From Coprobacillus sp. CAG:826 (GTDB taxonomy: Bacteria > Bacillota_I > Bacilli_A > RFN20 > CAG-826), in NCBI GenBank assembly GCA_000437235.1, contig FR897046.1, positions 138,918 through 202,917 of the forward strand: a stretch of 64,000 bases of DNA, given 5' to 3'. Under the pieces are notes generated by a model. That model saw only the letters and a program-made list of their open reading frames with translations. It did not search any database and had not been told where the DNA came from. Numbering within the stretch: position 1 is the stretch's first letter; each line of letters begins with the position of its first letter. The translations under genes and the position numbers were made by a program. Positions 9,961 through 19,166 of this stretch are shown here, one piece after another.

Positions 9961-12475
9961 CGGTCGTTTCTCCTTCATCTTGTGCAGATTGGTTGTGAAT
10001 TAATACTTTACGTTTACTGCTACTACCGGATGCTTTTGAAACAATACCAGCATCTTCTAATTGGTCCATAATACGAGCGGCTTTAGGGAAGCCTAACGCT
10101 AAACGACGCATAATCTCGGAAATGGATACTTCATCTAAATTCATAACAAACGCTTTTACTTCTTCAAAACGTTCATCGCGTTCTTTTGGTTTCGTTCCAC
10201 CAAAAGATGGTCCCGCCGCCGAACGATCCACTAAATCTAAGAATTTGGGGTCGTAGTGAGTTTCATAATGTTCTTTTAAGAATTCCACCACTCGTTTGAT
10301 TTCTTTATTATCCACGAATGGACATTGTAAACGGGTAAAGCCATCATCGGAGAATTCTTGAGAATCGACAAGCATATCACCATAACCTAATAATTTTTCA
10401 GCACCCGCTTCGCCTAAAATGGTTTGGGAGTCGGTATAAGAAGCCACACGTAACGCCACACGGGTCGGTAAGTTTGCTTTAATAACACCGGTAATAACGT
10501 TAACCGATGGACGTTGAGTGGAAATGACCATGTGGATACCACACGCTCTTGATTTAGCAGCGATTTTCACGACTGGAGAAGCAATATCTTTACAGTTTTC
10601 TACTAAGTCTGCATATTCGTCAATAATAACAACAATCAGTGGTAAAGGCTCTAGACCTTCTTCTTCCGCATATTCGTTATATTGCGAAATCTTAGAAACA
10701 CAAGCGTCTTCAAATAATTGATAACGACGTTCCATTTCTTGAACCAAACGGTTCATTGCCACTTTTGATTCGCTATAATCGGAAACAATTGGGCAAATTA
10801 AGTGCGGTTCATCGCGGTATTTAGACATTTCTACTCTTTTCGGGTCAATTAATAAAATACGAAGTTCTTCAGGACTTGTCTTCATTAATAAAGACATAAT
10901 TAAGCAGTGCATAAAGACGGATTTACCTGAACCGGTAGCACCCGCAACGAGTAAGTGTGGATAATCGCCGACATTCATACCTAATACGTCACCAGTAATA
11001 TCTTTACCAAAAGGAACAAAGTATTTCTTTTTCGGATCTCCAACATAAGGCGCTAAACATTCTTTTAAAGAAACCGTAACGGAACGAGCGTTAGGAAGTT
11101 CTAGACCTGAAGTAATCTTACCACGGACAACTTTTTGGAAACGGGCTCTAACACCACCTAAACGAATGGAAACGTCGGTGATGTTCTTTAATATATTATT
11201 GACCGAAACATCGCGGTTCATTAAAACATCAAAACGGGTAACAGCGGGGCCAACTTTATATCCTGAGATCGTCGCACCAATACCTAAATCTTCAAAAATA
11301 TGGTTGATTGCTTCTTGTCTTTCCTTACTCACGCGGTCATTTTCTTCATCCACGTGGGCATTTTCATAAACATTTAATAAATCTAAGCTTGGATAAACAT
11401 AAGGTGTATTGACCTTTTTAACTACTGGTTTCTTTTCACCTACGACTTTAATTGGTGCGGGCACAGGATCTTCAATTTTGAAAGTCACTTTACTCGCTGT
11501 TGGGGTAGAAACTTGCACATGTTCAGTAGAAATTAAAGGTTCCTCTTTTTCTACGACTGGCTCCTCTTTTATTTCTTCTTCCACCGTTTCATCTTCTTCT
11601 ATTTCTTCTGTGGATTCAAAAACAGAAGTAGTGGTAGTTGAAGGCATTGCAGGTGCTTTTCTTTCTTCTTCAATATCATCGACAAGATAAGTAGGTGTTT
11701 TTTCTTCTTCTGGTTCTTCAAAAATAAAGCGAGCTTTATTGGCTTGGTTAGAAGTCGTTCCTTTTGCCGTATAAATAGGAACTTCTTCCTCTTCCATTTC
11801 TTCTTCCTCTTTTTGGAAGGCTTCCTCTTGTTCTTGCTCTTCTTTCTTTCGTTTTTCTTCTTGCTCTTTTCTTAACTTTTTCTTCTCTTTATGTGCTTTA
11901 CGCCAAGATAAGTATTTGCTAAATGGCGCTTTTAAGAATAAAGCAAGGCCAACGGTCATTAAAATCAAAGATACAACCATGGTACCAATGGAAGTAATGG
12001 TCGTGTTTAATAACGCGGCTAAAAAGAAGCCAACTAATCCACCACATGTGGTATCTACCAAAGCCATATTCCGAATGAGAACGCCACCATCTGAAATTAC
12101 ATTCATTTTATCTGCATATGTGGTAAAAACATTGCTTAGCACAATATCCTTATCATCTGGATGATAGGAGGCACTAATCATGACGCCTAAAAATAGTAAA
12201 ATCACGCCTAACATTGTCGTGTCGATTTTTACGCGATACATTTGTCTTTTTAAAATGAGATAAAGACCAAAGAATAATGCAATTAAAAAAGCAATGAAAT
12301 AAAACACACCAAAAAGATAGACCATGCAGTAAGATAAAAACTCACCGATTGGTCCGCGATTGAGTAAGCCAATTAATGCCACTAAAGAAAGCATTAGGCC
12401 GATTAAAATTGTTTCTGCATCTTTTGATAAAACGCCATCTTTTGTATCTTTTGGTTGCTTCTTTTCTTTTGCCAT
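9938..12475 (-). CDS. ftsK: DNA translocase FtsK/SpoIIIE
   Basis: FtsK pumps chromosomal DNA across the division septum and helps resolve dimers at dif. The 845-residue protein has about four transmembrane helices in the first ~175 residues. A long charged Glu/Lys-rich linker (about 185-360) follows. The RecA-like motor has Walker A GATGSGKS and Walker B VVIIDEYADL, plus the STQRP motif. The C-terminal gamma winged-helix domain (about 760-825) would read polar KOPS/SRS DNA motifs. A GAGGG ribosome binding site precedes the ATG. ymfF overlaps its end. Confidence 0.95.
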   Translation of the reverse strand: MAKEKKQPKDTKDGVLSKDAETILIGLMLSLVALIGLLNRGPIGEFLSYCMVYLFGVFYFIAFLIALFFGLYLILKRQMYRVKIDTTMLGVILLFLGVMISASYHPDDKDIVLSNVFTTYADKMNVISDGGVLIRNMALVDTTCGGLVGFFLAALLNTTITSIGTMVVSLILMTVGLALFLKAPFSKYLSWRKAHKEKKKLRKEQEEKRKKEEQEQEEAFQKEEEEMEEEEVPIYTAKGTTSNQANKARFIFEEPEEEKTPTYLVDDIEEERKAPAMPSTTTTSVFESTEEIEEDETVEEEIKEEPVVEKEEPLISTEHVQVSTPTASKVTFKIEDPVPAPIKVVGEKKPVVKKVNTPYVYPSLDLLNVYENAHVDEENDRVSKERQEAINHIFEDLGIGATISGYKVGPAVTRFDVLMNRDVSVNNILKNITDVSIRLGGVRARFQKVVRGKITSGLELPNARSVTVSLKECLAPYVGDPKKKYFVPFGKDITGDVLGMNVGDYPHLLVAGATGSGKSVFMHCLIMSLLMKTSPEELRILLIDPKRVEMSKYRDEPHLICPIVSDYSESKVAMNRLVQEMERRYQLFEDACVSKISQYNEYAEEEGLEPLPLIVVIIDEYADLVENCKDIASPVVKIAAKSRACGIHMVISTQRPSVNVITGVIKANLPTRVALRVASYTDSQTILGEAGAEKLLGYGDMLVDSQEFSDDGFTRLQCPFVDNKEIKRVVEFLKEHYETHYDPKFLDLVDRSAAGPSFGGTKPKERDERFEEVKAFVMNLDEVSISEIMRRLALGFPKAARIMDQLEDAGIVSKASGSSSKRKVLIHNQSAQDEGETTDDSKQEG

Positions 12476-12511
12476 CTTCTTTATCCCTCTTTTAATATTG
12501 TTGCAAAAAAT

Positions 12512-12520
12512 ATTATATCA
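12512..12520 (-). promoter_or_regulatory. Extended -10 promoter for the ftsK transcript
   Basis: On the minus strand TGATATAAT (TGnTATAAT) lies about 35 bases upstream of the ftsK ATG. No good -35 is seen, as is common for extended -10 promoters. It would drive ftsK, ymfF, ymfH, acpS and pulA. Confidence 0.55.
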
Positions 12521-12694
12521 TAAACCTTATTAATTTTTACGCTAATAAAAAATATTTATTTTTTAAAGTTTCTTACTCGTTTACAAATCGTGAATGTAAC
12601 CACTTTCATTTTATTTTTTTTACATTTTCATTGCGAGTTTTCTTTTTTTTCGTTAGCATGAGAATATAAAGGAGAAGTAAAAAATTTTTTTATC

Positions 12695-13165
12695 ATGGTT
12701 ACGATTCACATGCTTGTTGGTATTCCCGGTTCAGGAAAATCAACGTATGCTAAAAATGTTTTAGCAAAAGAACATCATTATCCCATCATTTCTAGTGACA
12801 AAGTTCGTCAAATGCATCCTGATTGGGATGAATCACTTGTTTGGCCAGAAGTGTATCGTTTATTAGCCGAAGCCATTAAAAATGGTCAAGACGCTATCTA
12901 CGATGCCACTAGCGTAACACCTAAAGTTAGAGCAAGATTCTTTCAAAGATTAAAGGAAAACGTCCCCGACATTCCATTTAAGGTCGGTGCTTACTATTTT
13001 CCTACACCTGCTGAAGTTTGCTACGCAAGAATTGAAAAAAGAAACGAAATGCTAGGCGAGTTATTCTTCCCACTTGATAAGTTAGAAGGTTATGCAGCAA
13101 CGCAAATTGCCCCTACCGTGGATGAAGGATTTGAATTCGTTAAAATAATTAAAAATTACGAGTAA
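12695..13165 (+). CDS. Small P-loop kinase (AAA_33 / polynucleotide kinase-like)
   Basis: This is a 156-residue protein with Walker A GIPGSGKST at residues 9-17. ISSDKVR follows, where the SD pair is typical of T4 polynucleotide kinase and zeta-toxin-like folds. AIYDATS comes next and a C-terminal Arg-containing lid (EKRNE). It probably phosphorylates a nucleic acid end or small metabolite; the substrate cannot be told from sequence. It is a single-gene unit divergent from ftsK. The AAAGGAG upstream lies about 20 bases from the ATG, unusually far, so either initiation is weak or the start is non-canonical. No in-frame ATG, GTG or TTG lies between. Confidence 0.8.
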   Translation: MVTIHMLVGIPGSGKSTYAKNVLAKEHHYPIISSDKVRQMHPDWDESLVWPEVYRLLAEAIKNGQDAIYDATSVTPKVRARFFQRLKENVPDIPFKVGAYYFPTPAEVCYARIEKRNEMLGELFFPLDKLEGYAATQIAPTVDEGFEFVKIIKNYE

Positions 13166-13205
13166 AAAAAGCTGTTAAGTTCAATGTGAAACTTAACAGT
13201 TTTTT
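13164..13205. terminator. Bidirectional intrinsic terminator
   Basis: A perfect 10-bp stem (13172-13181 with 13190-13199) and 8-base loop is flanked by an A-run on the left and a T-run on the right. It can terminate both the plus-strand kinase gene and the minus-strand RNase J gene that converge here. Confidence 0.88.
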
Positions 13206-13206
13206 C

Positions 13207-14886
13207 TTATTCAATTTCAACCACTAAAGGTAAAATCATGGGATCTTTACCCGTTGATTTTCTTACCATTCTTGTTGCTTTTTCTAAGGTAAGTTGTTTG
13301 GCTAATTCAATGGTGCCACCAGGAACATTCATTTGCTCTTCTACTGTTTCAACAAAGGCATCCGCTAAATCATGGAGTAAAGCTTCCGAATCTTTTACTA
13401 AAACAAAGCCACGCATTTGAACGTCGGGTCCGGCAATGACTCTTTTTTCTTTTAAAGAGACGGTTAACGCCATACAAATGACACCATCGTCAGCGAGTTT
13501 TTGACGGTCGGTTAATACGACATCACCAACGTCTCCAACACCACTTCCATCAACTAATAGATCACCAGTAGGAATGGATTTGGTAATCGGAAGCACTTTT
13601 TTATTTTCAAAAGTTAATACCATACCATTATCTAAAACGAAGGTATTTAAATGGGAATAACCTTGATTGGTTGCTACGGCAACTTTAGCATTCGCTAAGA
13701 TATGACGGAATTCTCCAATCACTGGCATATAATATTTTGGACGTAATAAACTTAACATTGTTTTAATATCTTCTTCTTGCGCATGCATAGAAGATATTTT
13801 CTTTTTCGTAATGTTAATGACTTTTGCCCCTGTTTTATAGACTTCATCAATTGCGTTAACAGCGTACACTTCTGTACCAATTTGTGGTGGTGCTGCAACA
13901 ATGAATGTATCGGATGGGGTAATAATTAGTTTTTTATCTTCGGATTCACCAATCGCTAATAATTCGACTTGGCGATATAACGTATCACGATCACCTAAAA
14001 TAATAATGACGATATCTTGTTCGCGGACGCGGAATAAATCATCCATGGTAAAAAGATTGTTTTTAGGAATCATCAGTTCCCCCACGGAGTTTAGCGTTTC
14101 TAAGATTTCTTGTGATTTTTTACCATAGAAAAGCATCTTTTTATTAGCGTCTAAAGATAATTTTACGACTTCGTTTAAGCCATATAAGTTAGAATCATAT
14201 AAAGCGAAGAAGATTCTTCCCTTAGCGTCGCTAAAATCCTTTTGCACTAAAGGGGTTAAACGATGCGAAGGTGAGGTATAGCCTGGACGATCGGCATAAC
14301 GAGATTCACACATGAGTAATAAGACATCTTTTTCCGAAATTCTAGCAATTTCATTCATATCTAAACGATATTTTGGATGGTTATTATATTCAACGATAAA
14401 TTCACTGGTATAAACTATACTTCCTTGTTCGGTTTCTAAAGCAAAACCATAAGAACCTGCAATTAAATGAGCGGTTTGGAAGAATTTCACCATATGACTA
14501 CCGATTTTAAAGTAATCATGTTCGTTATTCACTTCAATAAAATGATAATCATTTTGAATGCCTACGTCTTTCGCATGACGTTTAATAAACGCCATCGTAA
14601 CTGACGTCGCGTAAATGGGGGCATCCAGTTGATGATTTTTATAAATATACGCTAAAGCGCCTAATTGATCTAAATGACCATGAGAAATGAAAACTCCACG
14701 AATGCGGTCTTTGTTTTCTAATAAAAAATCGTAGTTTGGAATGATAACATCCACTCCAGGTGAGGTTTTATCTGGGTATTTTGAACCTGCTTCCACTACA
14801 TAAATATCGTCACCGACTTCAATGATGTACATGTTTTTTCCACATTCATCTAAGCCGCCAAGCGCAAATACATTAATTTTTTCCAT
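13207..14886 (-). CDS. rnj: Ribonuclease J (metallo-beta-lactamase/beta-CASP)
   Basis: RNase J degrades and processes RNA by 5'-3' exonuclease and endonuclease activity. The sequence opens with the family hallmark ALGGLDECGKNMYIIE. The zinc motif follows as SHGHLDQLGA (HxHxDH-type, with Gln in the last His position). Further metal residues lie around HLIAGSYG. The beta-CASP and C-terminal regions complete the usual ~555-residue length. HGHLDQ instead of HGHEDH is a substitution also seen in RNase J2-type paralogues, so exonuclease strength is uncertain. AAAGGGG precedes the ATG. A second RNase J may exist elsewhere. Confidence 0.9.
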   Translation of the reverse strand: MEKINVFALGGLDECGKNMYIIEVGDDIYVVEAGSKYPDKTSPGVDVIIPNYDFLLENKDRIRGVFISHGHLDQLGALAYIYKNHQLDAPIYATSVTMAFIKRHAKDVGIQNDYHFIEVNNEHDYFKIGSHMVKFFQTAHLIAGSYGFALETEQGSIVYTSEFIVEYNNHPKYRLDMNEIARISEKDVLLLMCESRYADRPGYTSPSHRLTPLVQKDFSDAKGRIFFALYDSNLYGLNEVVKLSLDANKKMLFYGKKSQEILETLNSVGELMIPKNNLFTMDDLFRVREQDIVIIILGDRDTLYRQVELLAIGESEDKKLIITPSDTFIVAAPPQIGTEVYAVNAIDEVYKTGAKVINITKKKISSMHAQEEDIKTMLSLLRPKYYMPVIGEFRHILANAKVAVATNQGYSHLNTFVLDNGMVLTFENKKVLPITKSIPTGDLLVDGSGVGDVGDVVLTDRQKLADDGVICMALTVSLKEKRVIAGPDVQMRGFVLVKDSEALLHDLADAFVETVEEQMNVPGGTIELAKQLTLEKATRMVRKSTGKDPMILPLVVEIE

Positions 14887-14979
14887 TCCAATTCCCCTTT
14901 CACACTAACGAATTGAATACTGTTTTATAAACTTTTATACTTCTTATTTTATATACTATGTAATTCACACGCATAAAAG

Positions 14980-15007
14980 ATTATATAACAAATATTTATT
15001 TTTACAA
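14980..15007 (-). promoter_or_regulatory. Candidate promoter for RNase J
   Basis: On the minus strand a -35-like TTGTAA (15002-15007) and a -10 TATAAT (14980-14985) are separated by 16 bases, about 95 bases before the rnj ATG. Confidence 0.5.
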
Positions 15008-15041
15008 GTCTTTTATGGTGAAGTAATCAAAGATTTATTTT

Positions 15042-15389
15042 TTATTCTTTTACTTCTCTTGTCGCAATGATGTTAATCCCTAAATTCAGCACATTTTCGA
15101 CAATCACTTGATGCAAAGAAATCGGCGCTTTCACTTCTATTTTTTGAAGGATTTTCATAACTTCCATTAATTTTTCTTTTGGAATATCTTGTTCACTTCT
15201 TACCGGTAAACGTAGTAAACCAGATTGAGACTTTAAAGCAACCGTAGTCGTTAGTGTCCGCATAGGATGCGTTAATTCTTGTTTTCCATAAGTAATTCCA
15301 CGGGGACAAAAATTACCATGAATTTCTCCATTTTCACTAACGGTTAAATGACAACCGCGCGGACATATAATACAAATCATTTCTTTCAT
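15042..15389 (-). CDS. DUF1667 cysteine-rich protein, third component of an FAD oxidoreductase
   Basis: This 115-residue protein carries Cys motifs CIICPRGC and, after a short loop, FCPRG. This is the DUF1667 pattern, likely binding a metal or Fe-S cluster. It overlaps the preceding pyridine-nucleotide oxidoreductase gene by one base (TAATG). In many Bacillota this family follows the same two FAD genes, so it is probably an electron-transfer or assembly subunit of that complex. Its exact job is not established. Confidence 0.82.
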   Translation of the reverse strand: MKEMICIICPRGCHLTVSENGEIHGNFCPRGITYGKQELTHPMRTLTTTVALKSQSGLLRLPVRSEQDIPKEKLMEVMKILQKIEVKAPISLHQVIVENVLNLGINIIATREVKE

Positions 15390-16642
15390 TATTTTATTAC
15401 CTCCACAACAATTGGTTCATTGATATCAAAAAGTAACTCGGCTTCTAATTTCACTTTTTCCATTTGTGAAGGAAGTAAGAAAGGTCTTCTTAACGTTTTT
15501 AAAATTTTCGTACCACTTCGAACTTGAATTCTTACATTTTCTAATGGCTTCTTTACCCGGAATTTTAAAGTAACGTTTTCCATTCCTAAAGGAAAATCTA
15601 AACGCTGTGGAAGAATATAACTTAATAAATTTCCTACTTCTAAACGAATGGTATGCGTTCTTTTTTTCTTATTCTTTTTTAAAGAATGAGCAACACCCAT
15701 TCCTGCTAAACGAGCCTCTTCAGTAACATCATCAACTAAATCATGAACGTGAAGAACATTGCCCGCTACAAAAATACCAGGAATGGTGGATTCTAACCAT
15801 TGATTCACTTCAACACTTTTGGTTTGATAGCAAGGTTCTGCACCTATTTTGATTAATAAATCGCTTGAAGGTAATAAACCTACCGATAAAAGTAACGTAT
15901 CACAAATAAATTCTTTTTCCGTACCCGGAATAAAGTTTTTATTTTCATCGACTTGAGCAATAATGACCTTTTCTAATTGCTTTTTTCCGATAACTTCTTT
16001 TACCGTATGCGATAAGAAAAGTGGAATATTAAAATCATGTAAGCATTGGACAATATTGCGGTTTAAGCCATTTGAATAAGGCATGATTTCTACTACGCCT
16101 AGAACTTCAGCACCTTCTAGATGCATTCTTCTTGCCATAATTAAACCAATGTCGCCTGATCCTAGAATTAAGACGCGTTTACCGACCATATAACCATCTA
16201 AATTTAAATAGTGTTGTGCAGTTCCAGCGGTTAAAATGCCATTCGGACGAGTGCCTGGTAACATAATTGCACCCGCATTTCTTTCATAACATCCCGCCGC
16301 ATAAATAATTCTTTTCGCTTTAAGCGTTACAACACCTTCAATTTCATTCATATATATAATTTCATTTTGGAAAGAAATATGCATCACCATGGTATTTAAA
16401 GCATAATCAATGGGATAGGAAAGAAATTGATGAATAAAACGATCCGCATATTCAGGTCCAGTTAACGCTTCTTTAAATTCTTCTAAGCCAAAGCCATTAT
16501 GAATACATTGCTCTAAAATGCCACCTAAAGCATCCGATTTTTCTAATAATAAAATATCATGCACACCCGCTTCATAAGCAGAGATTGCACTCGCTAATCC
16601 AGCGGCACCACCACCAATAATCACAAGTTCTCTAGTTTTCAT
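15389..16642 (-). CDS. FAD/NAD(P)-dependent oxidoreductase (pyridine nucleotide-disulfide type)
   Basis: This is a 417-residue flavoprotein. The N-terminal FAD fold is IIGGGAAGLASAISA. The central NAD-binding fold is VLILGSGDIGLIMARR. The second FAD motif is GIFVAGN. It lacks the CxxxxC redox disulfide of lipoamide dehydrogenases; the ILEQCIHNGFG segment is typical of GlpB/HcnB-like relatives. It overlaps its upstream partner by 11 bases and DUF1667 downstream by one, so the three are co-translated. It likely passes electrons from the partner flavoprotein to NAD(P) or another carrier. Confidence 0.87.
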   Translation of the reverse strand: MKTRELVIIGGGAAGLASAISAYEAGVHDILLLEKSDALGGILEQCIHNGFGLEEFKEALTGPEYADRFIHQFLSYPIDYALNTMVMHISFQNEIIYMNEIEGVVTLKAKRIIYAAGCYERNAGAIMLPGTRPNGILTAGTAQHYLNLDGYMVGKRVLILGSGDIGLIMARRMHLEGAEVLGVVEIMPYSNGLNRNIVQCLHDFNIPLFLSHTVKEVIGKKQLEKVIIAQVDENKNFIPGTEKEFICDTLLLSVGLLPSSDLLIKIGAEPCYQTKSVEVNQWLESTIPGIFVAGNVLHVHDLVDDVTEEARLAGMGVAHSLKKNKKKRTHTIRLEVGNLLSYILPQRLDFPLGMENVTLKFRVKKPLENVRIQVRSGTKILKTLRRPFLLPSQMEKVKLEAELLFDINEPIVVEVIK

Positions 16643-18074
16643 CGTGGGTTTTCTCCTTTAAATCTTCTTTTACTATTTCTGAATTTTCTCCATCATAACG
16701 TACTTCTGTGGCTTTTTTCGCTAGTTCTTCTTTTAAAATACGAAGAATGAGGGGTTGACACATTCCGCCTTGACATTTACCAAATCCCGTCCGTAAACGC
16801 TTTTTAACTCCTTTCATGGTGGTTGGATAAAAAGAACGTTGAAATAAATCACGAATTTCTTGTTCACTCACCTTTTCGCAGCGGCAAATGATCTTACCAT
16901 ATAAAGGATTCTCTTTAATCATTTTTTGCGCTTTGTTACTTAAAAAATGAGGGAACTTTGGATATTTTCTTATTTTAGAGGAATAGTGTTCTTTTCTTTT
17001 CGGATGAAGAATTCTTTTCACCATACCTTCTACTTTTTTAGAAATCATCGGCGCACTGGCTAAACCTGGGGATTCAATACCCGCAAGTTCGATAAAATGA
17101 GGATTTTTTCGACTATGACGAATGATAAAATCATGGGTAGAAATGGTAGGACGAACCCCAGCAAAAACGCGGATGGTTTCTTGAAAAGGAATATTCGGAA
17201 TCATTTTTAAAGCTTGTTCACGAATCATCATTAACGTTTCATTATCGGTACGGTTATCGTCTTCTGAACTTGGTTCACTCGATGGTCCAACTAAAAAATT
17301 CATCGAAGTCGTAGGTGAAATTAAAACACCTTTCCCTTTTTTAGAAGGTAACGTAAATAAAGTGTGACGTAAGAAAAATGGATCAAAATGATCTAAAACA
17401 AAATATTCTCCCTTTCTAGGTGTCAAATGATAGCTAGGCTTTTCTAAAAAGGAAGTGATTTGATACGCTCCCATTCCCGCAGCATTAATGACGACTTTTG
17501 CTTCATATTTTTGACGATTGGTAACTACTTGATATCCACCAAAAATCGGAAGAATATTCACTACTTCTTCACCAAGATGTAAATGCACGTTATGATCAAT
17601 AGCGTGTTCCATTAAACGCGTACATAGTAAAAATGGATTAATAATACCAGCAGAAGGCGCTTCTAATGCGCCATAAACCGAAGAAGAGATGCTCGGTTCA
17701 AGTTCTAATACTTCTTCTTTGGTAAGTAAACGGACTATGACTCCGTTTTCTATTGCTCTTTGTTGTAATTTTTTTAATTCTTCCATTTCTTCATTAGAAA
17801 AAGCTAAAGTGAGTGAGCCAATACGAGAAAAAGGTATATCTAAGTCCTCGGTGACTTTGGTATACATTTCATTTCCTTTGACGTTATAATAGGCTTTTTT
17901 ACTATGAGGAAGTGGGTCATAACCGGAATGGATAATGGCACTATTGGCCATAGAGGTTACATTTCCCACATCATCTTCTTTTTCAATGACATGAATGCTT
18001 AACTGATATTTACATAAATCATGAGCAATAAAAGAGCCAATGACTCCTGCTCCAATAATAATCACATCTTCCAT
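16632..18074 (-). CDS. GlpA-like FAD-dependent oxidoreductase with BFD-like [2Fe-2S] domain
   Basis: This is a 480-residue DAO-family flavoprotein. The FAD motif is IIGAGVIGSFIAHDL. The substrate domain follows, and near the C-terminus a bacterioferritin-associated-ferredoxin-like [2Fe-2S] domain has CRCEKVSE and CQGGMC. This architecture is that of anaerobic glycerol-3-phosphate dehydrogenase GlpA and of amino-acid/opine dehydrogenases. A longer frame reaches 18128, but it would run through a terminator hairpin. GAGG lies 8 bases before the ATG at 18074. The substrate is unresolved: glycerol-3-phosphate is one candidate, an imino or D-amino acid another. Confidence 0.83.
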   Translation of the reverse strand: MEDVIIIGAGVIGSFIAHDLCKYQLSIHVIEKEDDVGNVTSMANSAIIHSGYDPLPHSKKAYYNVKGNEMYTKVTEDLDIPFSRIGSLTLAFSNEEMEELKKLQQRAIENGVIVRLLTKEEVLELEPSISSSVYGALEAPSAGIINPFLLCTRLMEHAIDHNVHLHLGEEVVNILPIFGGYQVVTNRQKYEAKVVINAAGMGAYQITSFLEKPSYHLTPRKGEYFVLDHFDPFFLRHTLFTLPSKKGKGVLISPTTSMNFLVGPSSEPSSEDDNRTDNETLMMIREQALKMIPNIPFQETIRVFAGVRPTISTHDFIIRHSRKNPHFIELAGIESPGLASAPMISKKVEGMVKRILHPKRKEHYSSKIRKYPKFPHFLSNKAQKMIKENPLYGKIICRCEKVSEQEIRDLFQRSFYPTTMKGVKKRLRTGFGKCQGGMCQPLILRILKEELAKKATEVRYDGENSEIVKEDLKEKTHDEN

Positions 18075-18110
18075 TGTTGTTTCCTCTTTACTACTTATTA
18101 GTTTATCACG

Positions 18111-18144
18111 AAAAAAATAATAGTGCACTATAAAAGCGCACTAT
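18111..18144 (-). terminator. Intrinsic terminator between the DapA-family gene and the FAD genes
   Basis: The arms 18120-18126 and 18138-18144 pair perfectly over 7 bp. On the minus strand they are followed by a T-rich run (18111-18117). It sits just after the DapA-like stop, so the FAD genes need readthrough or their own promoter. Confidence 0.7.
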
Positions 18145-18153
18145 CTCATTTTT

Positions 18154-18999
18154 TTAAAGAAGTAAATTCATTTCTCTTTGAAATTCACTTGATAACTCTA
18201 CTAATGGTAAACGAACATGCATGGATGGATATCCTTTTTGGCTTAATAAATATTTAATCGGTATGGGATTCGTTTCTAATGATAATAATTCGGCTACAAG
18301 CTTTAAATAGTCATCGAGTAATAATGCGTGGTAACCTTCTTTATAATCATCATAAAGTTGGCGCATTTCTTTTCCATATAGAATGCTCATCACTGAGATA
18401 ATTCCATCTGCACCATGCGAAATAAAAGAATAAAATTCTCGATCTGACCCGGCATAACATAAAAATTGTGGGAAGTTTTTCTTTAATAAAGATATGAAAT
18501 TCACATCACTACTCGCTTCTTTAATACCAACGATGTTTTTCGTACTTTTTATTAATTTTCTTAATGTTGTAAATTCAATATGGCTATTGGTTCTTGAGGG
18601 TACATTATAAATAATAATAGGTCTTTTTGTATAACTTGCAGCTTCTTTAAAGAAAAGATAAATACCGCGTTGCGGTGGCAAATTATAATAAGGCACTACC
18701 ATTAAATAACCATCGGGTTCTAAAGGATCAATTTGTTCCATTTCTTTTTTTAAATTCAATATTGAGTTTTGAGAAATAGAATAAATTACTTTTAGTTTTG
18801 TATGTGATTTTACATACTGAAAAAGTGCTAATTTCTCTTCTATGGATAAGGAATGTCCTTCTCCTGTTGAACCCGCTACTACGATAGAATCATGTTTTGT
18901 TTCTTCCATTTGCTTGATGAGTTGACTTACACAAGCATAGTCAATTTCTCCTGACTCTAAAAAGGGCGTCACCATCGCCGAAATAAGCATACCAAACAC
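18154..18999 (-). CDS. DapA/NanA-family lyase (dihydrodipicolinate synthase-like)
   Basis: Family members form a Schiff base between a lysine and a 2-keto acid. Seen are AGSTGEGHSL (pyruvate-carboxylate binding loop), YNVPSRT (catalytic Tyr and the Arg that in DapA binds substrate) and GIKEAS (Schiff-base Lys). The Arg favours a DapA-type substrate over N-acetylneuraminate, but the family also includes hydroxyproline-pathway deaminases. The longest ATG at 19020 has no ribosome binding site. AGGGG lies 8 bases before a GTG at 18999, giving the family-typical opening MFGMLISAMVTPF (281 residues). No other lysine-pathway gene lies nearby. Confidence 0.82.
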   Translation of the reverse strand: MFGMLISAMVTPFLESGEIDYACVSQLIKQMEETKHDSIVVAGSTGEGHSLSIEEKLALFQYVKSHTKLKVIYSISQNSILNLKKEMEQIDPLEPDGYLMVVPYYNLPPQRGIYLFFKEAASYTKRPIIIYNVPSRTNSHIEFTTLRKLIKSTKNIVGIKEASSDVNFISLLKKNFPQFLCYAGSDREFYSFISHGADGIISVMSILYGKEMRQLYDDYKEGYHALLLDDYLKLVAELLSLETNPIPIKYLLSQKGYPSMHVRLPLVELSSEFQREMNLLL

Positions 19000-19140
19000 G
19001 TTCAAATCCCCTCGCTTCATTATTAAGGTATGATAAACGCCTATAAGTCGTGCTATGTTTTTCTTTTTATTTTTTTAGAATATAAAACTATAATTCTACT
19101 AAAAACCAAATATTTTCTAATTATTTACTAATAAAAGTCT

Positions 19141-19161
19141 AGATAAGCACTTCACTTATCT
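19141..19161 (-). terminator. Weak terminator hairpin after the DUF4143-type ATPase
   Basis: A 7-bp stem (19141-19147 with 19155-19161) overlies the end of the gene. On the minus strand a short T-rich stretch follows. The poor U-tract makes this tentative. Confidence 0.4.
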
Positions 19162-19166
19162 ACTTC

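Noticed and set aside
9273..12164. Several plus-strand frames of 60-93 codons inside ymfF and ftsK
   Set aside because: They lie antisense to well-conserved genes, have no ribosome binding sites and read as low-complexity Ser/Thr shadows of Glu/Lys-rich coding sequence.
16632..18128. Longer start of the GlpA-like gene at 18128
   Set aside because: It would translate through the terminator hairpin and lacks a ribosome binding site; the ATG at 18074 has GAGG and matches the FAD-fold N-terminus.
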